A stretch of 64,000 nucleotides of DNA, taken from the NCBI GenBank assembly GCA_921293015.1, contig OV121098.1:15752161-15816160 (forward strand). Reading direction: 5' to 3'. The DNA comes from Phorcus lineatus (Eukaryota; Mollusca; Gastropoda; Trochida; Trochidae). Positions 11,018-20,910 of the stretch are shown piece by piece. A program made the position numbers and the translations under genes. How positions within the stretch are numbered: position 1 is the stretch's first letter; each line of letters begins with the position of its first letter. The notes below the pieces were generated by a model, which did not search any database, was not told the origin of the DNA, and saw only the letters and a program-made list of their open reading frames with translations.

Positions 11018-12849
11018 ATGGCGACCAAGGACTTACTCGATAAACACTTTAAATGTCCCATCTGTCAGGATCAGTTGAAAGATCCAAGACGACTCGTCTG
11101 TGGCCATGTCTGTTGTCTGGAATGTCTTGATGATTTGATCCAAAACGGAGCAGACTATTTTTGGATTCGTCGTAGAACAGTACAAATATTTGGTTTTAAG
11201 TGTCCAGAGTGTCGATATATTATGCGAATACCTCGACCCGATGAACCTCCCAGTCAATGGGCCGGACAGATCAACAGAGACTTCAAACTTGATGGAATTC
11301 TCACAGATGTCAAAGGTAATTGAAAATTTCATAAGAGGCTTTTGGGGAGGACTCTTGTCCCGGCGTCAGCCTGTCGTCTTTAAACTTTCAACGAATGCGA
11401 CAAATGTCTGCATTTTGTGGAGAGGTATTTGCTGTTTGCACCTAGGTGATTAAAGTTTGTACATTTGAGTCCCTCAAATATTGGCGTGGCAGGTATTTGA
11501 CCTGGGACCATTGTTTTACCTGGTAAGGCTAGAAAGCTAAGTTAATTAGGACATTATCTCTAAAATATCGAGAGTAAATTATTCACTGTTGGCTCCTCGG
11601 CGCATCAACTGTTGGTGTATGTACCCCCTGCTCTTTCTTGTTTCATAAAACTATCAATCCCCGGCAAATGGTAAGATTATGAATACATTTCAGAGTGTTT
11701 GAATGGGTGCTAGTTTCAGCCTTTTTTCCATTTAGGTATAACATTACATTTTATATTTCATCTCAAACAAAGCTGAGACTTTGACTGTTTAGTCTTGACC
11801 AATTTCTAGATTATTTATGTGGCTATCATACGGTTCAAAACTGATAGACTACATTATGTTGTGGATATTTTGATCTAATAAAGTATTAATTTACCGTATC
11901 TCAGCAAGATAGAAAAAGTTTGGTATTATTACATTTAGTGGCTGTTTGTTTTCTACTTATTTTCTTTTTAATTTCTGCAGATATGGTTGATGCAGCTGAG
12001 AAAGAACAAGACCAGGTCAAGGAGGGAGACAATTTATCAGAAAGAGTTGATAAGGTCGTGCTTGAAACTCAGACATCGACTGCATCAACTCAAGCAAACA
12101 TATCACATGCCTATGCTGTGGAGGCTCCAGCGACCATAGATGAAGTCAAACCTAAAACCACATTGAAGCAGGTCAAAGGGAAGTTCCTGAAAGTCATTGA
12201 GGTCAATGACAGGATAAAATCACAAGGGTTATGTGATCTTGTTGTACTTGTTCAAAACGGCGAACGAATAATCGTTACCCCCCATTTTAAAGAAAAACAA
12301 CTACTTGCCTTCAGACTGAATGATGAAAACAAAGTTGAAAGAAACCAAGCATTGGAACTTTCCTGTACGCCATGGAGAATATGCAAGGTTAGCGAAACTC
12401 AGGTAGCTGTGACCGGAAGTGAACCTGACGGGGTCATAATCTTCACGGTCAAGGACGACAATCAATTAACGATCACTCAGGACAGGTTCCTCAGTACCAA
12501 GAAGTCCTATTACGGCATTGCAGCACTTCCTGAATCTTTCGTCCTCACTACAAAGGACAACGTCGACATTGTCAGAGCCCTAGATGGAAAGGCCCTTAGC
12601 GAATTCAAAGTCTCAACTCCTAATGTAAAATTCCCTGATATTACTTATGCTGCAATTACAACTACTGACAACATCGTTGTAACCGACTCCGAAGCCATGA
12701 TATCGTATTGTGTCAACAAGGAGGGGAAGGTCCTTTGGAAGAAGAAGATGAATTCTCTTGGAGTTGCTTCTGATGCTTCTGAAAGGATCTTCTTTGTGGA
12801 CCATGAAAAAGCAGTTGTCTACCTCTTCACAAACAGAGTGAGTGAGTGA
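11018..12849 (+). CDS. Gene B: RING finger / NHL-like protein, truncated by a SINE insertion
   Basis: join(11018-11315, 11981-12849) gives 388 residues. Exon 1 is again 298 nt, with donor AAAG|GTAATT and acceptor TTTCTGCAG in phase 1. The RING residues are all present: CPIC at 13-16, C28, H30, C33, C36, CPEC at 62-65. The propeller region is about 95% identical to gene A by eye, while the RING is only about 64% identical. The reading frame ends at ...FTNRVSE because a 58-bp SINE fragment plus a 10-bp target duplication shifts the frame at 12838. The lost NHL-repeat sequence persists intact at 12906-13035, ending ...TIWEI then TAG, about 20 residues earlier than A. Either the protein lacks its last blade, or the insertion is partly spliced out; a GTGAGT donor sits exactly at the insertion edge. 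Confidence 0.75.
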
Positions 12850-12905
12850 GTTATTGTTTAACGCCGCTTGGGCAATATTTCAGCCATTAGCGGCTCACAA
12901 ACAGA
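12828..12905 (-). mobile_element. Truncated SINE insertion with 10-bp target duplication in gene B
   Basis: The direct repeat CACAAACAGA occurs at 12828-12837 and 12896-12905, and gene A has a single copy at the matching place, so A is the empty site. The 58-bp insert (12838-12895) starts with (GTGA)3 and contains 'taacgccgcttgggcaatat' and 'ttcagccattagcggc'. I recognise this as the 3' tail of a tRNA-derived SINE common in molluscs, here in reverse orientation and 5'-truncated. The net 68-bp gain is not a multiple of three. Confidence 0.75.
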
Positions 12906-13035
12906 GGGAGATTTACCAGTAGAGTGGTAGAAAAGTCGGAATCTTTTACGAAACCATCGGGTATTGCTTTGGACAACATGGGTCGCCTATATGTCATATG
13001 TAACAACAACACTATCACCATTTGGGAGATTTAGG
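12906..13035 (+). pseudogene. Displaced C-terminal NHL coding segment of gene B
   Basis: Downstream of the insertion, codons matching gene A resume (GRFTSRVV..., then a PSGIALDNMGRLYVICNN-type repeat) and end at a TAG after IWEI. This segment is out of frame with the upstream exon unless the inserted DNA is spliced. The remaining open frame and the near-identity to A suggest the insertion is young. Confidence 0.65.
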
Positions 13036-13349
13036 AAACAGAAGACTGAGGCCAATCCGTGGATGGCGCGATGTACCTGAATGTATCATTTTGGAACTTG
13101 GCGATAAAAGGATAGACACTTTCTTTAATCCCATAACATTGTAAGGTTACCAGTCAAACAAAACTTCACTTGGATTTAAGATTACGGCGTTGTGATGACA
13201 TCTTCTGAATATTGTTTATGACGAAGGTATCACCAATATTTCGCTCATTTCGCCTGAAAGGCCCGATGGGTTTATGACATCATATATAAGGTCTTCCAGA
13301 GTTCGTTTGTAAACTTTTCAGTATTTTATCCTTTTTCTTAAGACCCATT

Positions 13350-13850
13350 CGCTCAGGAAATGTTGAATCTTGTGTACAGACTGACTAATGACCTTTTTAT
13401 TTGATGACCCTGTGACCCTTATGAGGGCAACAGAGGCGTAGCCCTAAAACCATTTTCATCTTCTTCTCAATTAGCAAAACCCCTACTTAGCTGATGGGGG
13501 TTCTAATTTGGAGATTTGGTGACCCTGAGACCTCAAATAAGGGCCAGAGGGGCTGCTCCCTAATATCCTATTTTCATCTTCTTTCCCAGACCCTAGAAAG
13601 CTGAAACCGTGTGTACAGACTCGTTTGCTGGTGGGGATAGGTTTGGTGACTCATTGAACCCTATTACGTATTTTGAGAGCTATTTAATCGTCTTTTTCAA
13701 ATGCAAAAGACCTAGAAATTGAAACCTTGTGCACAGACTCCTTAATTAAAAGGGGTTATTATTTATTGATTTTTTATCCTATGACCCATAATTAGAGTGC
13801 AGGGGAGATAGCCCTAAAAAACTGTTATCTTTTTATCCAGATAAGTACTT
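13350..13850. repeat. Degenerate tandem repeat, block 1 (about 130-160 bp unit)
   Basis: Three to four units share 'ttgtgtacagact', 'gaccctgtgacc', 'agggcaacagaggcgtagcc' and 'attttcatcttcttt' in the same order. Units are strongly diverged. Non-coding. Confidence 0.65.
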
Positions 13851-14619
13851 TAAAAAAGAATACTTTTGATATTTCTATTGTAATGGAGTTTTTATCAAAA
13901 AGGAAAGCAACTAGGTTTTTTTTTAAAAATTGTGAATATTCTTTCCTCTTTTTCTTTTGACAGTCTTAAAAATGTTACAAGATGTTAATGAATTCATACC
14001 AGACTTTCATTTAAGACTAAAAGGCAAATCTTGAAAAGTTATATAATACATGGCTTTCTATATACCCAATTTCATAATCGTTATGTTCATGATTATACAT
14101 GTAGCTTATGTCGAAATTGACTCCAATTGATTTAAAGATTAAAAATATTTTCATCAGCACTTACCTACCTAAAAGTCTTTCGATATGAAGCAACAGAAAT
14201 TGTATTTATGTGTCAATCCTGAAGTGTTTATGTTTACTACATGATTACAATTAAATACGCAAATGTCAATCAGGATTTTGTCAAATAAGGATATTCAAAA
14301 TGCAGAAAACTTCAAATAAGTTAATTGACATTACCATACAAAAAATAAGTAGTCGCTTGTGTATCATTCTAGAAGCTGAAATAACAAGGAGAGAAGGATA
14401 GATAAATGGTACATACTTTAAAAGTGCCAAATGTAAACTTGCTGTCCTCCGACGAATTTAGCTATTCTTTGTATTTACAAACCGTAAATAGTTACTTTGA
14501 ATTTCAGTAATAATTTAAGATGATCTACCTGAATACGATTTCTTTTGTTAAGCTCATCAGGCCGGCGTCCATCCGTTCATACGCGTTTTCGACTTCTCTG
14601 CAACCATTGACTTAAAAAA
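13851..14619. other. AT-rich spacer between two repeat blocks
   Basis: No gene, no clear repeat unit. It splits what looks like one repeat family into two blocks, so it may be an old insertion. Confidence 0.35.
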
Positions 14620-15060
14620 TCCGATCTTTTGTGTACAGACGCCTTGACTAGTGATGATAATAATCATTCGATTAGTGACCCTTGCAGCCCCTAGAAAGGG
14701 CCACAGCGGCCACGCCCCAAAAACAATTTCATTCTGCAGGCGCAAAAGCCCTACAGAGCTGAAAACTTGTGCTCAGACTCCTAAATTTATTGGGATTCTA
14801 ATTTACAGATTTGGTGACCCTGTGACCTTAAGTTGTGCCACAGGGTCCACGCCCTGATAACCTATTTTTTGCAAAAGCAAAGGGCTAGAAAGCTAAAATG
14901 TTGTGTCATTGACTCATGAAGAATTTAATTTATAGATTTGGTCAATGGGGATAATAAACTGTTAATTGTGTTCCTTTTTGCCCCTTACCAAATTCACAGG
15001 GGTTGTTAACCTTTTTCTCTAGTACATTGTAATTAAAATCGGAGAAAGCTGAAATGTGTA
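14620..15060. repeat. Degenerate tandem repeat, block 2
   Basis: Same unit type as 13350-13850: 'ttgtgtacagacgcc', 'gtgacccttgcagcccctag', 'aagggccacagcggccacgc', then 'gatttggtgaccctgtgacc', about three units. Confidence 0.6.
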
Positions 15061-15530
15061 TATGCTCAAAAAGGTACGTGAGATTATAATACTCTGGCTC
15101 TTTTCTAATGATTTAAAAGCTTACAGCCTGATAAACTACAAAGCCCATGGCTTTTTAAAAATGAAAAATGTATTTTTATGTCTTTTGTAATCTGTGTCAT
15201 AACAATTTATTGTAAGGATTTATTTAACACATGTGTATTTTTGATATGCTTTGCAGAAACTACTGGCATCGCAATGGGTAAAAAAAAAATCCCTAAAAAT
15301 AGTTTTGACTGTAGGTCAGATTTAGTAAGTATAATAGGGAAGTCAGAAACAAGGAATATAGAATATATCGCTTTTTGTGACATCGACGACCCATTTGTAT
15401 GTCATATATTACAAAGAATGGATTTATATTTATTATGCGAGGGTGACAGTATATAACGCCATGAGCGTGATAAGGAGACCGGAGACCGGAGTTTGGTTCA
15501 AATCCAACGGATGTGAACAAATTGGAATCG

Positions 15531-15997
15531 AGGCTCAATGCCCAGTCTGATTAAAATCGACCGTGTTCCGAGGAATAAAAGTTTTCAAATATTTACAATA
15601 GCGGGATACAAACGACTGTTACCAGGTACTTTCCTCTCCACAACGGTCTGAAAACACCCTCCTTGCTCACACGTTCTTACACCAGTTTAGCGCAGACAAA
15701 ACTTAGTCATTAGCAGAACAATCACATTTCCCCTTTAAAATAACGATAGCGGCGATAAAGGTTAACGAATGGTAAACGGGAGTTACTTGCCCCTAGATAC
15801 TGATACCGAAAGCTTTTCCCGGAGTCATTGTGATTGGCTAGTTGAGATTGCGTCAGAACGTACGAGTATAGAGGGTGCTCTTAGGCCGTTGTGGAGAGGA
15901 CAACCCCTACTAGAGTACGTCCCGCTAGAATTAATATTTAAAAAACTTTTATTCTTCGGAACACGGTCGATTTTAATCAGACTGGGCTCAGTGCCTC
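15531..15997. mobile_element. MITE with terminal inverted repeats of about 140 bp
   Basis: Left arm 'cccagtctgattaaaatcga' (15541) and right arm ending 'tcgattttaatcagactggg' (to 15987) are inverted copies. Similarity continues inward through 'ccgtgttcc', 'aataaaagtttt', 'agcgggat/acg' and 'tctccacaacgg'. No coding sequence lies between. The terminal CTGATTAAAATC also appears in small palindromes near 8995, 10950 and 58542, suggesting one MITE family. A clear target duplication was not identified. Confidence 0.7.
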
Positions 15998-16499
15998 GCC
16001 TCTGATTTCTACTAAGACTGTACATGCTATAACCGGTGCTGACTAGTACACTTTAGGCACAAAAGAATGTATTTCAATATAAAGCGAATCATTATGATTA
16101 TTAATAAATCAGTTGTACATACCTCGGATTCAAGAAGCGGTAGACTTCCCAAGTTAGAAACATGACAGTTGAATTCACCAGTCATAATATTACAGCTGAC
16201 ATTTATCCCTTAAAAGAACATGATTTCCTCTATAAATAATATACGAACCTGCCACGAACAAAGTTGTTTGTCTTATCTACTAGTTCTGGTTAACCCTTAA
16301 AACATATTTCAGACACGTTTCTCAATAAAAGACAACGACATCTCGACTTGAAGACACCAGTCGTGCAAAATGGATGCAGGTTATATCTTCTCAATTTCTC
16401 ATATTTATAACTGCTGAAAAAACGTTCGTAACACTGTAAAAAAGTTCCTATGTAATTTTCGGAAATTTTGAGATGGTGACTATTTTTAAACAGTATAAT

Positions 16500-17320
16500 T
16501 TACATACATTTCTTTAGGGTCAAATTTTTAAAAGTGTATATCAACACTACATACAATGGTAAATCTAAACTGAATACCAAAAGAAACTTTGCATCAGATT
16601 GACATGACTGACTGTACAGGTGGTTCCATTCCTCTTGCAGAGCTTGAATCAATTCTTGTCTGTTGGCGGGAACGTGTTGTCGGGCTCGAACTTGCCTGTT
16701 CAAGCGGTCCCAGAGGTGTTCAATGGGTGATAAGTCTGGAGAACACGCTGGCCACGGCAAGACATTGACGTTGTTGGCGGCCAAAAAGTCCTGTACGATA
16801 CGAGCTGTGTGGGGCCTGGCGTTGTCGTGTTGGAACAGAACACCCTGGGGCTGTTGTTGGAGGTAGGGCAGCACCACTGGACGAAGGATTTCATCTCTGT
16901 AACGTTGCGCGTTGAGATTCCCATTAATGACGATGAGTGGCGTCTTCTGGTTCCCACAAATGTCTCCCCACACCATAACGCTACCACCACCGTAGGGAAC
17001 GACTTCTCTAACGCAGCAAGCAGCAGTCCTTTCACCTCTGCGACGGTAAACACGCTGTCTGCCGTCAACTCGAAACAAACAGAACCGACTTTCGTCGGAA
17101 AACACAACGCGTTGCCACTGCCGACGTTGCCACCTTCGCACTGTATTTGCCCATCGTAGTCGTCTGCTGGGCCTGTCCGATGTCCGTCCAGTCTGTCTGA
17201 ACCGCTGTACCAAATTTCCAACTGTAACGCGGGAACAGCCAAAGGTTCTTGCAACGTGAACGTACGTGGCCCCCATATCAAGCATTCCCAGTGCTCGCTG
17301 ACGCTGTCCTTCTGTGGCAT
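16500..17320 (-). pseudogene. Tc1/mariner transposase with internal deletion
   Basis: The - strand frame runs from an HTH region (ALGMLDMGATYVHVARTFG, QRFRQTGRTSDRP) straight into RRLRWANTVRRW and the catalytic core. Seen are VVFSDESRF (first Asp), FQHDNARPHTA (second Asp) and SPDLSPIEHLWD (Glu). The spacing between the second Asp and the Glu is 34 residues, a DD34E signature of the Tc1 group. Roughly 70 residues of the second HTH and linker are missing between DRP and RRLRW, in frame, so DNA binding should be impaired. The frame has no ATG at the expected N-terminus and reads past the usual end to a stop at 16500. Terminal inverted repeats were not resolved. Confidence 0.85.
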
Positions 17321-17329
17321 TTTTCAGTG

Positions 17330-18335
17330 TTCTTTTTGCATTGTGGTTGTTTGAGATTTCTACTGTGCATTTCTCCCAGTAACGACGTCACGTGATTTTG
17401 ACATTTTCGCGTTTTCAAAGAAACACGGGCATATTGCCGGTAGAAATTGGAGGTCAAAGAAGCTTGCGTTTGGGCGATGTGTTCATATCTATTTGTTTTT
17501 TAACCTGTCCAACTAATTTGTAACAACTTTGTTTTTAAATGTGCAAAGTTTCTTTTGGGATTCAGTTTATCTTGTATGCCGGAGAAATTATAAAAAAGAG
17601 GCATTTGGTAAAAGTCATATTGTTGCAATAAAACACTGATTAAACAAATTTTTGGCAACAATCGACAAAGCAATTTTACTATTGGCAACGATATGCCGAA
17701 TACTATGTTATTTACAATAAACATTTTAAAATGAAAATTTCATAAGTACAATAATTTTAAATTTAGGTCGCCAGTGTTTCAATATCAGCCACTACTCATC
17801 TTGTCAACAGGGCAAGGACTCTTGTGAGTATACTGTTAGCCTATTGTTACTCATTTGGTATTGTATATTGCATGCATTAGTAAAATTTGTAACTTTTAAA
17901 CTCTTCAATTGAATTAAGAAATAAATACTATTGGCGTTGATAATTTAATTCACGAAACTTATGATTCCGAGTTAGTAACTCCCATGAATAGATTTTGTAT
18001 AATCCGTCTTTCCAGTTTGACTTGAAAATTTTGTAAATTTAGTACGGCAATCAGTTATATATTGATTTGTTGTAACAAATAAAAAGTTAATTATTTGGAA
18101 CGGATATGTGTGTAACAATTCGGAATGGATATATGTCAGAATAAAGTGATATATGATAATATATAGGGACAAATTCGACAAATATCGGAATAGAGAGAAT
18201 GTCGGATTTGAGAGATGTCAGTTTCGACAGACTGTCCTTTAACCTGCTTCCGGAAGTTGTGCAATAATGAATATGAACCGCCCGGTGTACCGGAATCACT
18301 TGAGTTATGCGTGAAGACGCCTCAAGGTCATTGAA
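17330..18335. other. Intergenic, nothing recognised
   Basis: AT-rich sequence between the Tc1 copy and the gene C upstream module. Open frames are short and motif-free. Confidence 0.4.
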
Positions 18336-18336
18336 T

Positions 18337-18355
18337 GTTCCCGATCGGCGGGAAC
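18337..18355. promoter_or_regulatory. Inverted motif GTTCCCG-N5-CGGGAAC upstream of gene C
   Basis: Identical half-sites and spacing to the gene A motif, extended by one matching base on each side (T...A). It lies about 2.56 kb before the gene C ATG and 206 nt before the putative leader donor; in gene A the corresponding distance is 195 nt. Confidence 0.45.
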
Positions 18356-18561
18356 AGAACTATCGTTTCATTATAACCGATAAGCAAAGAAGACACTCGC
18401 AAACGCAGCAATCACTTCCGGGATTTACCCGATTGTAATTTCGCTTTTGCAACGGATCAACCCGACATTTAGCTGTTCTGTTGGTAAAAGAAAAGGTCCA
18501 ACCTAGTTGATTGGTTCTGTCTGATAATCAGCTTCAAGTCTTGTCATCATTCTAGTACAAG
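18356..18561 (+). promoter_or_regulatory. Candidate promoter and non-coding first exon of gene C
   Basis: Contains 'attataaccg' (TATA-like, about 18370), the core 'acactcgcaaacgcagcaat' (18393-18412), a 'tttcgcttttgcaac' segment that matches gene A's 'tttcgcctccgcaaa', and a donor TACAAG|GTACGA ending at 18561. The layout repeats that at 2364-2558. The partner acceptor would be the TTTTCAG at 20900. Confidence 0.4.
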
Positions 18562-18994
18562 GTACGATATGTACGTTTTGTAAATAAGGACAGATGTGGT
18601 GGTGAAAGAGGTGTAACTTCGGGAGTTCAAAATATACAACATTCATACTAAAAATGAAATGAAAATAAAAAGAAAACATACAAATTAATTATTAAACATA
18701 CATTTGAGAAATTTCTTTCAAATAAAACATATAAATGAATCACTCAAATCGTTTCATATATTGGTAGTGTAGAACTCGTTCTCCAGAATAAATTAAACAG
18801 AACATAATGAGATTAGGCTGTGTTGATTGGAAAGAATATCCTAAAGGAACGAGGGATTGTCGATTAGATATATTTACTGGTATCTAGACCTCATCAATTT
18901 ATGAGTAAAAGTGCTTATCAATAGGCCTGTTAATATCTACATTTTGTTATCAGAAGACACAAGAAATAGCCTATTTACCGTAGCCTACAATCTC

Positions 18995-19200
18995 TCCTAA
19001 CAGAAGTAGCTCCGTCACAAATTCCTATGCAACCTCTCTCTAAATAAGGTTTCTTTGGCTTCCCCTACCGGCGCAACTTAAACTACCCGGCAATATCTCA
19101 ACCAATGAACATTTTTGTCACGCAGACCTATGCAATGATGCAGTGGCACAAAAAGGCGTGTGTGTTCTGTAGAGAAGACCCAAAGAGCAATGTGCATTAA
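18995..19200 (-). mobile_element. Partial DNA element, family shared with 35820-36277
   Basis: Begins 'cctaacagaagtagctccgt' and continues through 'atgcaacctctctctaaata', 'ggcgcaacttaaactacc' and 'atgcaatgatgcagt'. Read as reverse complement, these match the element at 35820-36277 in order. Only one end is preserved. Confidence 0.6.
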
Positions 19201-19807
19201 ATCGAGTAAAGTTTAACTTTTTGAAAGCTTGCGGAAATAACTTAGGCGATGTGAATAATATCTTTTAGAACAGCGAAGCTGATTGCACATCTGACTTTAC
19301 TTAGCTCCTATTTAAAAATTTAAATCACATTGGCCTTCGTATCTGAGCTTACTATATCCCCCGCCTCTACACTTCTTATGTGGTGGACTTGATAATTCAG
19401 TCTTTACTTATTCAAATGTTGTTTTAGATTATGATCGGAGGTCTTTAGTTTTAAATACCATAGCTTTACTTTTTGCATTGTTTTAAGATGATCAGTTAAT
19501 GAATGTCAGAACCCTGGATATTTTTATGATAAGCGTGTTGCTACATCACACTGAAAGAAAAGTTCCTAATGACGTTTGTGACCTAGACCTTCATTTCAAG
19601 GTCACAACGAGGCTTTGACATTTTACCCTAGTTATTTATAAGAACCATTCTCATGACAATCCTCATGATTACTTTAAGCATCGCTTAGGGAAGACAAAGT
19701 CCGGTCGATTTCATGTATGGTGACCTTCGCAATATTTTCAAGGTTAAAGCGAGCCTTTGAAACATTGAAACCTGCATGTTAAGCTTATCGTTCTGAAACG
19801 CTGCCAT

Positions 19808-20099
19808 TAGAAATAGAACTTGGTAGATTTTCACGCCCCGTAACGCCATTAATTGACAGAAAATGTAAAATTTGCCATAATGAGCAAGTAGAGGATGAGG
19901 TACACTTTTTACTGTCTTGTGAAACTTATTCTGACCTTAGGTATGATTTTATAAATGATATTGAAAGCATCTATCCCTCTTTCCCACAGTTATCAATTGT
20001 AGACCAATTCAATCTTATTATGTCAAGCAATAAATCTAAATCATTAGCCGTATTCCTCCTACGAATGTTTAAGCGGCGCAAATCCCTCAGCATACATTA
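19808..20099 (+). mobile_element. LINE 3' fragment (+ strand)
   Basis: The + frame reads LGRFSRPVTPLIDRKCKICH, NEQVEDEVHFLLSCETYSDL and FNLIMSSNKSKSLAVFLLRM, then a stop at 20097-20099. This is the zinc-knuckle tail of a LINE reverse-transcriptase protein, same architecture as 2902-3324 but on the other strand. A 3' UTR-like stretch runs to about 20240. Confidence 0.7.
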
Positions 20100-20910
20100 G
20101 CATAAACTAGGTTTATAGTTATGCATCATTAATTTTATGTATTTTATTGATTTTATGTGTACTTCTTAATATACGAACAACATTGTCATGTTTGTACTGT
20201 ACATGTGGTGACACATTAATAAAATAATATTCTCCTTTTTCTTCTTCTTCTTATTAGCGCGTTATCTCTAGAACAATTATAGGATTATCTTCTTAGCTTA
20301 GATATAGCTCCGCGGGCTAAGTCCATATGATGACCTTTACATCTTTTTTAAGGTCTCAACCAAATTTTAAATTAGTCACAAAGGAAACCTGTATGTAAAG
20401 ATTTCTTCGCCATATTTCGAAAACTGTTCTACAAATTCTCTTCATGTTTAATTGATTTTGTTGATCTGAATCATCTTCACGGCGAATCAATGCGTTATTC
20501 ACTTCTTCAAACCTGCAAGTGTAGTTGTTAGGGGAACATCTCATACATTTGATGGAAATCCTCATCATGACTTATAGAGAAGTAATATGATAATGTCTTT
20601 TTGTGTGCTCTTAACATAGTTTCAGCCTTCGCAATGAATTTTGAAAATATCATGGAGTTTCAAGAACCACAACAAAACATTTCAGGATACTTAATCTTCA
20701 CAAAGATTTCTGTTGACAAGGACAATTTTTATTCAATATTCGAATGATAATTAACGGTGGCGGATCCAGCCAGGGATAAATGTGTGTTACTTTTCAATTC
20801 GGGATTTAAAATAAACCTTCTTGTGGTTTTAACTTGAATTTTCTACGTTTCTGGGAAACTTTGCTTTTAAATTCTTTATTTCTCTATTCTTCGTTTTCAG
20901 GGAATCCATC

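Noticed and set aside
11920..11980. Signal-peptide-like start (hydrophobic run) in frame with gene B exon 2
   Set aside because: The hydrophobic codons are the pyrimidine tract of the intron acceptor (TTTCTGCAG). The exon joins the RING exon in phase, and gene A has no such segment.
15455..15515. tRNA-like or SINE head with GGTTCAAATCC
   Set aside because: Only a B-box-like match; no A box at the right distance and no shared body with the SINEs identified here.
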